Numbered from the stretch's first letter, positions 8,340-17,632 are shown. The stretch is DNA of 64,000 bases from JACRGC01 sp041305345 (GCA_041305345.1 JBFYLP010000006.1:1-64000); one strand, 5' to 3'. Program-made: numbers and translations. Notes: generated from the letters alone by a model not told the origin.

Positions 8340-8973
8340 CCATGAGGACGGATAGCTCCTCGAAGAAGAACCTTTGGGAGGAAAGCTTTTCGATATTAAA
8401 ATGGCGCGCTTTCAGGAAATCATATGTTTTTCCATCGTTTGTGAGCGACGAATGCAAAAAAAGCAAGATGCCCCCACTTTTCAAATGGCCGCCGAATTCC
8501 GGCAAGAACCTATCGATCACCCTCCGGCCGGTTTTCCCGCCGTCGAATGCGCGGTTAATTATGCCTTTTAACTTTTCCGCCCTTTTCGTCGGAAGGTAGG
8601 GCGGATTGAACAGGATGGTGTTGAAATGCGCATTCTTGAGCATTGAGAAAAGATTTGTTTGGGTGAAATGCACCGGTTTGGAAATGCGGTTGAGTTTGCA
8701 GTTCAATTTTGCGTTTTCGATTGCAATCCTCGAAATGTCGGCGAATGTTACGGAGGCTGTTTTTGGGTTTTTTGCCGCTGCAATGCCCGCAATCCCTAAG
8801 CCGCAGCCAAGATCGAGCACTTTTCCAAAGGAATGTTTTTCCGCCGCCTCTGCCATTAAGAAAGAATCCTCATGGGGAAAATACACTTCGGGGAATGCCT
8901 TGAGGCGGATGCCGCTGAAAACAATCTCGTTTTCAACCCTTCCGGCTTTCCCTTCGGCTACGGGGCTTGTCAT
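8323..8973 (-). CDS. HemK/PrmC-like class I methyltransferase
   Basis: A 216-residue Rossmann-type methyltransferase. The SAM-binding motif VLDLGCGLGIAGIAAAK and the catalytic NPPYLPT are clear, so it belongs to the N5-glutamine or related amide methyltransferases. In archaea the homologue (Mtq2-like) methylates the GGQ glutamine of release factor aRF1. Length fits archaeal Mtq2 (about 200 residues). Upstream it overlaps the archaeosortase gene by about 41 bp, so the two are probably cotranscribed. The protein substrate is inferred from the family. Confidence 0.85.
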   Translation of the reverse strand: MTSPVAEGKAGRVENEIVFSGIRLKAFPEVYFPHEDSFLMAEAAEKHSFGKVLDLGCGLGIAGIAAAKNPKTASVTFADISRIAIENAKLNCKLNRISKPVHFTQTNLFSMLKNAHFNTILFNPPYLPTKRAEKLKGIINRAFDGGKTGRRVIDRFLPEFGGHLKSGGILLFLHSSLTNDGKTYDFLKARHFNIEKLSSQRFFFEELSVLMVSRRQ

Positions 8974-9493
8974 AGAAATACCATATGGTGTAAAAAGTGA
9001 CGATCGCCACGATCAGGAAGATGCGGAAGAGAACGTCGTGCAACGATGCCGCCCACTGCGCATCGCCGGAATTTAGGAAGTAGATGGTCGTGGAGATGCG
9101 AAGGGCATTGAATACCAAAAGCACGAGAAGACCTGCAAGGAAGCCCTTAAGCCGGTAATCGAGGCGCTTTTCAAAGGATCCGAAAATGATGCCGATGAGT
9201 ATTGCGATTTCAAGCTTTCCAGAGCACAAATCCACAATGCTAGCCAACATATTTGGGGTTGCAAGGCCGGGATATGATTGCACCGAGACGACCTCCGAGT
9301 CGATGTTGAATAGCCATTTCAGGGATAATTGCGACGTGACGGCCGCTACCTGGTTTGGGAACCGGGTGGGAAGGATGGCAAAATATGAAATTCCGGCAAA
9401 CACTAAGAATAGCGCAACGAATTTAAATGCCAAAACGAGACTATTCCCTTGCTTACGGTTTTTTAACTTGGAAGAGCGCATATGAACCAGCAT
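8933..9493 (-). CDS. Archaeosortase/exosortase-family transpeptidase
   Basis: A multi-pass membrane protein with the exosortase/archaeosortase catalytic triad signature: Cys in DLCSGKLE, Arg in NALRIS and His in HDVLFR. These enzymes recognise C-terminal sorting signals of surface proteins and replace them, often with a lipid. I place the start near 9493 or 9481, because TATA-like TTTAATTA (minus strand, about 9525-9533) lies about 25 bp before a short leader. The longer frame from 9580 would include the promoter. The gene is cotranscribed with the downstream methyltransferase. A second archaeosortase is at 23784. Confidence 0.82.
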   Translation of the reverse strand: MLVHMRSSKLKNRKQGNSLVLAFKFVALFLVFAGISYFAILPTRFPNQVAAVTSQLSLKWLFNIDSEVVSVQSYPGLATPNMLASIVDLCSGKLEIAILIGIIFGSFEKRLDYRLKGFLAGLLVLLVFNALRISTTIYFLNSGDAQWAASLHDVLFRIFLIVAIVTFYTIWYFYDKPRSRRESRKG

Positions 9494-9579
9494 TCCTAGG
9501 TAGTAATGCGAAAGGAAGGCACGATAATTAAACCTGTGCATTAAAATGTAAGTGCAGGGTTCGGGCATGTTGCGTGCCA

Positions 9580-10980
9580 ATGAAGAAAATTGCTGTTAGC
9601 GGCGATACAATGATAAAAAAGAAGGTCAAACCCCCCACGCTGGATAGGCGAAAGGGAGAGATGACGAACACTGACAAGTTCTTGCTGGTGCTTGTAATCG
9701 TTGCGGGAATCGCATCCTTCTTTTATGCGGCGATTTCCGATCTCAACAATTGGGTCAAGGCGCCCTTGATAGTTGCGATACTCTACGTCTCCGGAAGGCT
9801 GATGGCATATTTTGGCAGGTTGGAAAATTACCACGGGATAATAATGCTTAGGGGCGAGGGCGGCTTTTCGTTGATGAAATCCCTTTCTAACCACCCAAAA
9901 GTGATACGCGCGCTTGCAGACCTTGGGCTTACTTTGGGCTTCGGGCTTGTTTACGGATTTTTGGTTTTCAAGGATCAGCCAAGGAAGTTCTTCATCCACC
10001 TGCTGCTGGTTGGCGGCTTCTTCCTGACATTGCAAAGTCCGATGATAGCGGATGAGGCGTCCAATGTGGTCGTGAAAGTCGCAGGCATACTTGGGGGGCT
10101 CCTCCTCTTTGGGGTTTCCGCGCTTGCAATTCAAAGCCTCAAAATCCTGACTGTTCCCGGCACTGGCGCCGGCGCTGCGCTCATCGTCCCGGGAGTTACC
10201 ATCCCGTTCTGGGAAGGGATCATTGCAATAATCATCGCAGCAACGGTGCACGAAATCGCGCACGGGGTGCTTGCGATGGTGGAAAAGCTCGAGGTCAAGA
10301 ATTCGGGCGTGATACTGTTTGGGATACTTCCAATAGGCGCATTCGTGGAGCCAAACGAGGAAAAGCTCGCAAAATTGCATATACATAAAAAAAGGCGCAT
10401 ACTTATAGCGGGAACCACCTCGAATTTCCTGTTTTCAATCCTATTCACCTTGCTTGCAATCCCTCTTGGCGTTGCAATTCTGGGATATGCGAATGGCGTG
10501 CAGATCACTTCGATTGTCAAGGACGGCGCGTCCTTTGGAATATTGCAGCAGGGCGAAGTCATACACGCGGTCAACGGCCAGGCTGTTGCCAATTACCAGG
10601 AATTTTCCGATTTGATGAAAAATAGAGCTGCGGGCGATAAAATATCGGTTAGCACCAATATGGGTGAAAAGTCAATCACGCTTGGGCCAAACGGGAAACT
10701 CGGGATAATGCCCGATAATTACTATCCGGAAAGCAACCTCCTTGTGGGTGCGATGCTGTTTGTTTTCATCACGTTCGGGTGGGTCGCACTCATCAATTCA
10801 GCGCTTGCGATAATCAACCTTGTGCCGATATTCCTGACCGATGGCTATAGGATCGTTTACGAGGAGGCGAAGGGAGCGTTCCCAAGCGAGAATGACAGAT
10901 TTGCAAAGAGGGTCGCGATTGCAGCCGGAGTGCTTTCGGTGCTGCTGTTGCTGATTAATTTCTTCCCGAATTTCAGGTAG
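9580..10980 (+). CDS. Site-2-type membrane zinc protease with PDZ domain
   Basis: A protein of about 466 residues of the M50 family. The zinc motif HEIAHG sits in a membrane segment in the middle. A PDZ domain follows (VKDGASFGILQQGEVIHAVN), and the second metal-site motif is NLVPIFLTDGYRI near the C terminus. There are about seven hydrophobic segments. S2P proteases cut transmembrane regulators or leftover signal peptides. A TATA-like ATTAAAAT near 9540-9547 suggests a nearly leaderless start at 9580; GTG 9574 and ATG 9610 are alternatives. It is divergent from the archaeosortase operon. Confidence 0.88.
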   Translation: MKKIAVSGDTMIKKKVKPPTLDRRKGEMTNTDKFLLVLVIVAGIASFFYAAISDLNNWVKAPLIVAILYVSGRLMAYFGRLENYHGIIMLRGEGGFSLMKSLSNHPKVIRALADLGLTLGFGLVYGFLVFKDQPRKFFIHLLLVGGFFLTLQSPMIADEASNVVVKVAGILGGLLLFGVSALAIQSLKILTVPGTGAGAALIVPGVTIPFWEGIIAIIIAATVHEIAHGVLAMVEKLEVKNSGVILFGILPIGAFVEPNEEKLAKLHIHKKRRILIAGTTSNFLFSILFTLLAIPLGVAILGYANGVQITSIVKDGASFGILQQGEVIHAVNGQAVANYQEFSDLMKNRAAGDKISVSTNMGEKSITLGPNGKLGIMPDNYYPESNLLVGAMLFVFITFGWVALINSALAIINLVPIFLTDGYRIVYEEAKGAFPSENDRFAKRVAIAAGVLSVLLLLINFFPNFR

Positions 10981-11119
10981 GTGGATAATTAGCGTCCCTT
11001 TCAGGGATGAATTTCCAACCTTTCGCCGCCATTGACCCGACCAAATCCACGGAGCCATTTCGGCGCTAGAAGGCGTTGCTTCGGAAGGTTTATATCAGTT
11101 TGAATTTCATAATCACCAT

Positions 11120-12430
11120 ATGCCAAAATCCAACGTGGGCATCAGGGTGCCCATACTTGCCAATCTGGAGAAAAAAATTGATCCGAAGGGCTTGGAGGAA
11201 ATGGTCAGGAAGGGCATCATAGTTCCGCCAGAAAGGCTATCGCCAAAGCAGAAGGCAAGAGCCAAAGTTTACGGGGGGGATCCTAAAAGGACCTACCTCA
11301 TACCAGTAAGGCGGCCCGGCAGAAAACCAGAATCCATTGAGGAGGAACTCAACAATAGGGTCATCATCTCCAGGGAAAATGGCGACAGGAGGCTTTTCCA
11401 ATTGAAGGGGGTGGGCAGCTCTGATGAAGAGGGGAAAAAAAACCATTCGGGGCAATACATTTATGCTGGCAACTATTGGCAGAGCGAAAAAGAGGAATTG
11501 CCGGAAAGGGCATTCTGGGGAGGGGCAAGGGTAGGCACACTGAACAATGCAATAATGATGACGCAACGCATCCGTGAGGAGATCGATTTGGCCAATAAGA
11601 TGCTGGATCCCTCGGCATTGAGGGCAAAGCTTTGGTCCGCATCAAGACCTAATTTGGTAAAACCAGTAGCCTTATTCAGGCCGCTGGAGCTACCGGTAAA
11701 CGTATGGAAGCTAGATTCTCAAAGCCCCAAAGGAGGGGGAGGAATTGAAAGGAATTATTTTGGGGAAAAAACGAAAAAATTTATTGAAAAGTACATTTCA
11801 AAAAGGGGCAAATTGCTCGTCAAGGCACCTACGATTGAGGTGCTAAGGACGATGGGAGTACACAACCCCGATTTCCAAAGGGATTTCCGGATCCTTGGGC
11901 TTGAAGCGCCGGAGGACGGGATGCGTCTGTATACAATGGATCGAATAGATTTTGGGAGCGAAAATACCGCAGAAAGGGAGCTCAAGGAAAAATTCACGGG
12001 AGGAAGGATGAAGGAATATAAGCTCAGGAAGTTCGCAGCCTCCATCGCTTTCCTTATGCACGTAATGCACCATAGGCTGAAAATATCCGGCAGCACGCCG
12101 GATGGAAGCATATTCTTCCCTTTCAATATCGCACCTAGCAGGGGGCTTCGGGGCCCGGTTTTCTATGATTTCGATACCGCGGATGCAAAGCTTGGCAGGG
12201 GCTCGCTGGATGTAAAAAACGCATTGAATTCAATGAAAGAATACTGGGAACAGCTTACGCACTACGAAAGAAAATTTAGAATTTATAAATCTGTTGGAAG
12301 GTTGAGGCGAATGGTTGAAACCTTTTGCAGCGTATATACGGCGGGGATGCCAAGAAAGAAACGTGAGAGGATGGAAAAATATATTTGGAGAAAGGCATTT
12401 GAATATGACATACATAAGCGGCGCGCATAG
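11120..12430 (+). CDS. Conserved hypothetical, possible kinase-like fold
   Basis: A 436-residue soluble, basic protein I do not recognise by family name. Several elements resemble an atypical kinase/aminoglycoside-phosphotransferase fold: RRLFQLKGVG with Lys96 (possible ATP-binding Lys), a DGSIFFPFNIAPS segment with Asn336 and an FYDFDTADA segment with Asp350/352, in the order of catalytic loop and DFG-like motif. A Gly-rich loop ahead of Lys96 is not clear. The N terminus (about 1-75) is Pro/Lys-rich. TATA-like TTTATATC lies near 11088, so the transcript is almost leaderless. SelO-type AMPylators are an alternative comparison. Function is unproven. Confidence 0.7.
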   Translation: MPKSNVGIRVPILANLEKKIDPKGLEEMVRKGIIVPPERLSPKQKARAKVYGGDPKRTYLIPVRRPGRKPESIEEELNNRVIISRENGDRRLFQLKGVGSSDEEGKKNHSGQYIYAGNYWQSEKEELPERAFWGGARVGTLNNAIMMTQRIREEIDLANKMLDPSALRAKLWSASRPNLVKPVALFRPLELPVNVWKLDSQSPKGGGGIERNYFGEKTKKFIEKYISKRGKLLVKAPTIEVLRTMGVHNPDFQRDFRILGLEAPEDGMRLYTMDRIDFGSENTAERELKEKFTGGRMKEYKLRKFAASIAFLMHVMHHRLKISGSTPDGSIFFPFNIAPSRGLRGPVFYDFDTADAKLGRGSLDVKNALNSMKEYWEQLTHYERKFRIYKSVGRLRRMVETFCSVYTAGMPRKKRERMEKYIWRKAFEYDIHKRRA

Positions 12431-12448
12431 GATGTCGGCTGAACGCGC

Positions 12449-13447
12449 CTAGTATTCGAGGAGCATCTTCTGCTTCTTCTGTGAGAGGGCGGAAAGGGGC
12501 TCCGCATTGAATCCCCGCTTCTTCAGCTCCCTTGCGAATTCCTTCTCGAAGCCGTGAGTGGTAATTACCCGCCTTGGAGAGACCTGCCTTACGAACTCGA
12601 GCGAATCGCGGAAATCGCAATGGTCGGAGAGGCAAAATGCCTTGTCTGCTGAAAAGCGTTCATTTTGCGCCCAGCCAGTTGCAACTGCGCTCTTGACGTC
12701 GCACGCATAGAACTCGCCAAGTGCCTGCGCGAACCCCCTGTTGGCATTGTGATGGGGCACAACTGCAACGAACTGTGTCTTTAGCACTTCCCTTGCCTCC
12801 TCCGATGTCTCATTAAGCATCTGCAGGTTTATCCCATATTTCCTATAGATCTGGCTGATGCGGAATATCTCGCTTGTGACAACGGGCGTTATCTGGCAGT
12901 AATCATTGAGGAGCTTTATAATCTCCTGCGCCTTTCCCAGCGCGTAACCGCCAAATATGATGGAGGAACCCGCCTTCAACTGCTCGCTAACCCAGGTTGA
13001 AACATCCGCATACACCTGCTCGACTGGCGGGAATTGGTAAAAAGGGAGCCCATAGGTGCATTCCATAAGAAGAACGTCCGCCTGCCTTACCTCCGCTCCC
13101 TTATTCGTAAGCGACCCCCTTGTCTTGAAATCGCCGGTGTAAGTAAACGAGAAACCGTTTTCAAGGTGGATCTGCTTTGAACCAAGAACGTGGCCCGCGT
13201 CCAGGAGCTCATATTTGAACGAGGTATCCTTAGCAAGCTTTAGCCTTGCAAGCACGGAATCGCCATAATTTCGCGCGTGGATGAGGTCGATTGTTTCCTC
13301 GGATGCAATTATTCTCCTGCTGTGCTTGATTCCAAGGGAATGGTCGGAATGCGCGTGCGAGATGAATGAAAGGTCGCCCTTTCCATCGAGCATCAGCTGC
13401 TCACTTGCCATTTGCAGGGCTATTCCGCTTTTGGTGGGCCAAAGCAT
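12449..13447 (-). CDS. Beta-CASP metallo-beta-lactamase nuclease (exonuclease-like)
   Basis: A 332-residue protein with a metallo-beta-lactamase core (SHAHSDHSLG near residue 30, YTGDFKTRG, LLMECTYGL) and an inserted beta-CASP module. It ends with the RMMBL-type motif VITTHGFEKEFARELKKRGF. The family includes mRNA 3'-end processing factors, RNase J and archaeal exonucleases. Length is that of the short archaeal YSH1-like group, without KH domains. The likely role is RNA or DNA end processing in the cytoplasm. It is convergent with the preceding kinase-like gene, separated by 18 bp. Confidence 0.83.
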   Translation of the reverse strand: MLWPTKSGIALQMASEQLMLDGKGDLSFISHAHSDHSLGIKHSRRIIASEETIDLIHARNYGDSVLARLKLAKDTSFKYELLDAGHVLGSKQIHLENGFSFTYTGDFKTRGSLTNKGAEVRQADVLLMECTYGLPFYQFPPVEQVYADVSTWVSEQLKAGSSIIFGGYALGKAQEIIKLLNDYCQITPVVTSEIFRISQIYRKYGINLQMLNETSEEAREVLKTQFVAVVPHHNANRGFAQALGEFYACDVKSAVATGWAQNERFSADKAFCLSDHCDFRDSLEFVRQVSPRRVITTHGFEKEFARELKKRGFNAEPLSALSQKKQKMLLEY

Positions 13448-13656
13448 GCAACGAAAACAACAGGCGGATTAAAAAATGATTCGAGGGGAAGATGCGGGTG
13501 AAAAAAATTTAATGCGCGGTTTAAGCAGCCGGCAAAACTTTGGGGTGCGCCAGAATTGGAAATTACGTGAATGCCTTTAAATTAAGTATTCTAGAGCATC
13601 TGCCCCTTGGGTTGGTCTTTAAAAACTAAAATAAAGTAAGATTCCCTGATGCGGAA

Positions 13657-14535
13657 ATGGTCGTGGAATCGCTCATTGGCCCAAGGACTGCAGAAAGGAA
13701 CCCTTCCGAGATCATCGTGCTTGCATTCATATTCGTTTCGATGGCTGTTGGGATTGTCGATTACCTGAAGATCGAGCCCTATGGCCAGATGGTTTTGATG
13801 TTCACGCTCATCCCCTCGATCCCTTTCATTCTCGACCTATTCAAGCTCGAGGAGGAGGAGCTCGAGCACGAAACCATCCTGAAGAGCCGCACGATACGAA
13901 GGCATTATTCCGTGCTGCTGGTGCTCCTTGCGTTCTTCATGGGATGCGTGCTTGGCTTCACTTTCTGGTACCTTTTCCTGGAGGGAACCGATGCGGAGAG
14001 GGCCGCAAAGTTCTTCGAGCCGCAGTTAAGCGAGCTTGAGAACATCAACAGCATCAGCGCGCAGATTTCAGGCAAGGTGCTGGAATCGGAAATGGGGGGC
14101 TCGCAGGCATATGCGATAAGCCTTAGCAATACGTTCAATTTCATCTTCTTCCATAACCTTAGGGTGCTCATGATGGTGGTGCTAGGCTCGCTCATCTACG
14201 GAGCTGGCTCGGTATTCATCCTTGCATGGAACGCATCCGTCATAGGGGTGTTCCTTGGGAATGTCGCACGCAAGTTCGTTTTGCACCAGGCGCCTGCTTT
14301 TTCCCTCATACCCGGGCTAAGTTATGGGTTACTTGGGCTTATACCGCACGGCACATTCGAGCTGCTTAGCTATTCAATAGGCGCGCTTGCAGGGGGAATC
14401 CTTAGCGCCGCAATTTCAAGGAGGGTTTACGGTTCGCTCGAATTCCGGCCAATACTGGTGGATGTTTTGAAGCTTTTTGCCGTTTCGATCGCCTTCCTGT
14501 TCATTGGCGCGGTGATTGAGGCGGCAACGATGTGA
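13657..14535 (+). CDS. SpoIIM-like (DUF95) integral membrane protein
   Basis: A 292-residue polytopic protein. The C-terminal half has the SpoIIM/DUF95 pattern: GAGSVFILAWNASVIGVFLG, PGLSYGLLGLIPHGTFEL and GALAGGILSAAI. SpoIIM proteins in bacteria help membrane remodelling in sporulation. Archaeal homologues are widespread and uncharacterised. A TATA-like CTTTAAAAAC lies about 35-45 bp upstream. A 208-bp intergenic stretch before the gene contains AT-rich promoter sequence and nothing else I can identify. Confidence 0.8.
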   Translation: MVVESLIGPRTAERNPSEIIVLAFIFVSMAVGIVDYLKIEPYGQMVLMFTLIPSIPFILDLFKLEEEELEHETILKSRTIRRHYSVLLVLLAFFMGCVLGFTFWYLFLEGTDAERAAKFFEPQLSELENINSISAQISGKVLESEMGGSQAYAISLSNTFNFIFFHNLRVLMMVVLGSLIYGAGSVFILAWNASVIGVFLGNVARKFVLHQAPAFSLIPGLSYGLLGLIPHGTFELLSYSIGALAGGILSAAISRRVYGSLEFRPILVDVLKLFAVSIAFLFIGAVIEAATM

Positions 14536-14669
14536 AATGGAGGAATTGCATTAGGGGATGCGTACGTTTGGGGACAGAATCGCGCAGTTCCTTGCTGGAA
14601 AAAGGCGAAATGAATCTAAAGTTATTTAAATGGCTGATGCACTAACAAATAAGTCAAATTAGTGGTAGA

Positions 14670-15362
14670 ATGAAGCTTCGACGTATAGCCATCATTCCGG
14701 ATGGGAACAGGCGGTTTGCAAGGAAAAATTCGCTCAGCGTGCAGCATGCATACGCGAACGGCTTCAAGAAGGTCGAGGACGTCGTGAAATGGGCCGGGAA
14801 GGACGGGATAAACAACGTGACATTCTGGGCGCTTTCGCTTGAGAATTACCAAAAGAGGAGCAGGCTTGAGCTTCGGATCCTTTTTTCGCTTATGCGCAGG
14901 AAATTAAAGTCGTCCATTGCGGAAAACACGTACTCGAAAAAGAAAATTGCGGTTAAATTCTTCGGGAAGCTTGACCTTTTGCCAAAGGATTTGCAGGAAA
15001 TGATGCAAAAACTCGAGAAGGATACGGCAAGGTTCGATAACAAGCTGGAAATCGCGGTCGCATATTCGGGAAGGGAGGAGATCTTGAATGCAACGAAGAA
15101 GATCGCGGTCGATTTCTACGGAAAGGCGGGAAAGCTTGGGGACATTTCCGAGTCGGAATTCGAGAAATACCTCTACTCCCCGCTAGCACCCGACCTGATC
15201 ATAAGGACCGGCGGGGTTTCGAGGCTTTCGGGCTTCCTGCCCTGGCAGACCGCGTATTCGGAGCTGTTCTTCTGCGGGAAGCTCTGGCCGGAATTCGAGG
15301 AGTCCGATTTCCGGGAAGCGGTCAATTTCTACAACGAGACGCAAAGAAGGTTTGGGAGATAA
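14670..15362 (+). CDS. uppS: Isoprenyl diphosphate synthase, cis-type (UppS)
   Basis: A 230-residue cis-prenyltransferase. The signature is complete: IPDGNRRFARK near the N terminus, HAYANGFKKVEDVVKWA, FWALSLENYQKRS and the C-terminal RTGGVSRLSGFLPWQTAYSE. It adds isopentenyl units in cis to make the long-chain polyprenyl phosphate that carries glycans for protein N-glycosylation or cell-surface polymers. TATA-like TTATTTAAAT lies about 40 bp before the start. It stands alone between a SpoIIM-like gene and the convergent S3Ae gene. Confidence 0.95.
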   Translation: MKLRRIAIIPDGNRRFARKNSLSVQHAYANGFKKVEDVVKWAGKDGINNVTFWALSLENYQKRSRLELRILFSLMRRKLKSSIAENTYSKKKIAVKFFGKLDLLPKDLQEMMQKLEKDTARFDNKLEIAVAYSGREEILNATKKIAVDFYGKAGKLGDISESEFEKYLYSPLAPDLIIRTGGVSRLSGFLPWQTAYSELFFCGKLWPEFEESDFREAVNFYNETQRRFGR

Positions 15363-15448
15363 TCGCTTATTCTTATCTGCTCGGGAGGAATAACAACTAG
15401 TTCATGTTAAATTCTTGCCCCCCCATCCATCCGTAAAAAAAAAGGAAT

Positions 15449-16138
15449 TTAGTGCGACCCGCTTGCGGATGCCGTCTCTTCCTCCTTCTTCTGCTCCCCG
15501 CCCTCCTCCTCCGTGAGTTCGGGAGGCGCCTCGCCCTTGTCGATCTCGGAATAATTCTGCACGTCGAATACCTCAGTAAGCTCGGTCTTGCGTATCTCGC
15601 ACCTCTTGATGGGCGCGATCTTCTTTAGGACCTTGAACAATTCGGCAGCCGACTTCCCAAAAAGCGTATCGTAGATGAACTGGCCAAAATCCTTGCCCGC
15701 GGCCTTTGACTTCATCTCGCTTACAATCTGGTTGCGAAGAACGGTCTTCTGCCTCCCGGAGCAAGAGACGCCGGTTACCGCAACCGCCTTTATCCGGAAA
15801 TCTATCCCGTCCTTGGAAACGGCATTGAAGACCACGTTGAGAGCGTCATTCTCCCTCCTGACAAGCGCATGTATGAATTCCCTTGAAACCTCGTGGCCGA
15901 TGAATTTCGTGAACGCAGTCTTGCCCTTGATTTCCGTGATGCGCAGGGAAATGTTGGTGTAAGTGTGGGAAATGTCCTTCGTGACGTCCTTCAGGGGTAC
16001 GATGATGATCCTATTTAGCATATGCTCATCATCAACAGCCACGATCTGCGAAACCTCGACCTCGTTTAGGAACTTGGGAGCCCGGACGGAATACCAGCTC
16101 TTGCTTTTCCAGGTGTCCACGACTTTCTTTGTTGCCAT
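15449..16138 (-). CDS. rps3ae: Ribosomal protein S3Ae (eS1)
   Basis: A 229-residue eS1 protein of the small ribosomal subunit. The N terminus (KVVDTWKSKSWYSVRAPKF) and VRRENDALNVVF are family hallmarks. An acidic C-terminal tail rich in Glu (TEEEGGEQKKEEE) is added. It lies 74 bp after rps15 on the same strand, so the two are likely one ribosomal protein operon. An archaea/eukaryote-specific protein, it helps to place this genome in Archaea. Confidence 0.96.
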   Translation of the reverse strand: MATKKVVDTWKSKSWYSVRAPKFLNEVEVSQIVAVDDEHMLNRIIIVPLKDVTKDISHTYTNISLRITEIKGKTAFTKFIGHEVSREFIHALVRRENDALNVVFNAVSKDGIDFRIKAVAVTGVSCSGRQKTVLRNQIVSEMKSKAAGKDFGQFIYDTLFGKSAAELFKVLKKIAPIKRCEIRKTELTEVFDVQNYSEIDKGEAPPELTEEEGGEQKKEEETASASGSH

Positions 16139-16212
16139 TTTCTCACGCTAATTTTTTTTGTTGTGCATTTGGGCGTTGTGCCCGTTTTTTCTTCAAACCC
16201 TATCCGATGGCC

Positions 16213-16665
16213 TTATTTCACCAGGAGGGCCGCCTGCTCGGGATCGTATTTCCAGTTCTTGGGAAGCTTCTTACCCCGGTAATAATTGACAAGGCGCTTG
16301 ATCTTAGACTCGACGTTGGTTAGCTTTTGCTTGTTTAGAAGGTCGTGGTTGTTTTCCAAAAGGTGCTTCCGGAGCCTAACCGCCTTCCGTATGAGGTCTA
16401 TTAGATCAGATGGATATTTGGGCGAGAGCCCCTTCTCGCTTAAGATCTGGGAAACCGTCTTGCCGGTCATAGTCCTAACGGAGGGCACTGAAAACTGGTC
16501 CCGTAGGATGAGGCCTATTTCCGCCTCCTTTCGGCCTTCCTTTGCGAGCTTCTCTATTTCGGAATAGATCTCTTCCTTCGATGCCTTGACCCACATCTGG
16601 GCGTTGCTCCTAGTTGGCTTGTGGGACTTGCTCCTTCCCCTTCTGCGCGTATGCATCCTTGCCAT
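16213..16665 (-). CDS. rps15: Ribosomal protein S15 (uS15)
   Basis: A 150-residue archaeal uS15 with the N-terminal extension typical of archaea and eukaryotes (ARMHTRRRGRSKSHKPTR) and the core RNA-binding helices (PSDLIDLIRKAVRLRKHL, LTNVESKIKRLVNYYRG). It binds 16S rRNA at the central domain. I choose ATG 16665 because GAGAGG lies just before it; an in-frame GTG at 16677 overlaps that site. A TATA-like GTTTAAATAC lies upstream near 16755-16765. Confidence 0.95.
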   Translation of the reverse strand: MARMHTRRRGRSKSHKPTRSNAQMWVKASKEEIYSEIEKLAKEGRKEAEIGLILRDQFSVPSVRTMTGKTVSQILSEKGLSPKYPSDLIDLIRKAVRLRKHLLENNHDLLNKQKLTNVESKIKRLVNYYRGKKLPKNWKYDPEQAALLVK

Positions 16666-16776
16666 TTTTCCTCTCACAACCCGCCACGAACTCCTGGCGG
16701 AATAATGCCTCTAAGCTGACGGCTATCTAGAATTAGAAGCTCAAATAGTTTCCAAGTAAAAGTATTTAAACGTAAC

Positions 16777-17469
16777 TTATTGCCCATTGCGGAGGCGTTT
16801 GCGCACGCCGCCGAATGCAACAAACAGCGCCTGCAGCTCCTCGTCGGATACCCTGCTCCTTGAAAGCACGTTGTCGAATGCGGCCATAACCTTCCCCTTG
16901 TCGCGGATCTCGCCAATCGAATCGACAATCTCGCCAAACATCCTTTGGAGGTACTTCACCTGCGTGCGCCTTGCGGGCCTGTAATGGAGCGTGACCTTCC
17001 TTGAAACGTATAGCTCGTAGAGCAAGACCGCTACGGCGTGGGACAAATTCAGTACCCCAAATTTCCTGGCTGCGGGAATGGATACTATTGCATCGCACTT
17101 CTTTAGAGTTGCAAGATCCAAGCCCGAACCCTCGTTGCCAAACACCACAGCAAGCCGATCCCGCCTTGTGACCTTACTTGTGACATCGCGAGGGGCGATG
17201 CAGTTCTTGAGCGCGTACTTGAAGCGGGGCACCACGCCGGTTGTGCCAACCACGTAATTGCAGCCAATGATCGCGTGCTCGAAATCATCAACGATCCTCG
17301 CGCCCTCAAGAAGGTCCCTGGCGTGCTTTGCATATTTGATTGCCTCCTGGGATATGGGTGTTACAGGCTTAACCAGAAAAAGCTCCCTCGCCCCGAAATT
17401 CCTCATCACCCGGCAAACGGAGCCGAGGTTCACCGGAAACTTGGGCTCCACAAGCACGACCCGAATCAT
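16777..17469 (-). CDS. SpoU-family RNA 2'-O-methyltransferase (TrmJ-like)
   Basis: A 230-residue SPOUT methyltransferase. It has motif 1 (EPKFPVNLGSVCRVMRNFGA), motif 2 (LAVVFGNEGSGLD) and motif 3 (IPAARKFGVLNLSHAVAVLL). In archaea the closest experimentally known relatives are TrmJ enzymes, which methylate the ribose at position 32 of tRNAs. Length and N-terminal position of the SPOUT domain fit TrmJ. ATG 17469 is preferred over a TTG one codon earlier. It is divergent from a secreted coiled-coil protein, with the duplicated 68-bp module between. Confidence 0.85.
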   Translation of the reverse strand: MIRVVLVEPKFPVNLGSVCRVMRNFGARELFLVKPVTPISQEAIKYAKHARDLLEGARIVDDFEHAIIGCNYVVGTTGVVPRFKYALKNCIAPRDVTSKVTRRDRLAVVFGNEGSGLDLATLKKCDAIVSIPAARKFGVLNLSHAVAVLLYELYVSRKVTLHYRPARRTQVKYLQRMFGEIVDSIGEIRDKGKVMAAFDNVLSRSRVSDEELQALFVAFGGVRKRLRNGQ

Positions 17470-17496
17470 CAAATCCCCCGCGAATGCGCAGCTTTT

Positions 17497-17632
17497 TTAA
17501 CCAAGAGCGCTTGATTTTTTAGCTCGCTCAATTGAGGGCGTGAATCTATTAAAGGCGAACCCCGTTAACCAAGAGCGCTTGATTTTTTCGCTCGCTCAAT
17601 TGAGGGCGTGAATCTATTAAAGGCGAACCCCG
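17497..17632. repeat. Tandem duplication of a 68-bp leader module
   Basis: Two head-to-tail copies, 17497-17564 and 17565-17632, differ at one base (17521 a against 17589 c). Each carries CTCAATTGAG (a perfect dyad), a TTGATTTTTT run and a GTG that begins the coding frame of the next gene. Only the second copy reads on into the gene; the first closes with TGA after 23 codons. Confidence 0.95.

Noticed and set aside
9541..10386. Long minus-strand open frame opposite the site-2 protease gene
   Set aside because: Its translation is rich in Cys, His and Arg without family features, and the plus-strand protease has clear motifs. It is a shadow frame.
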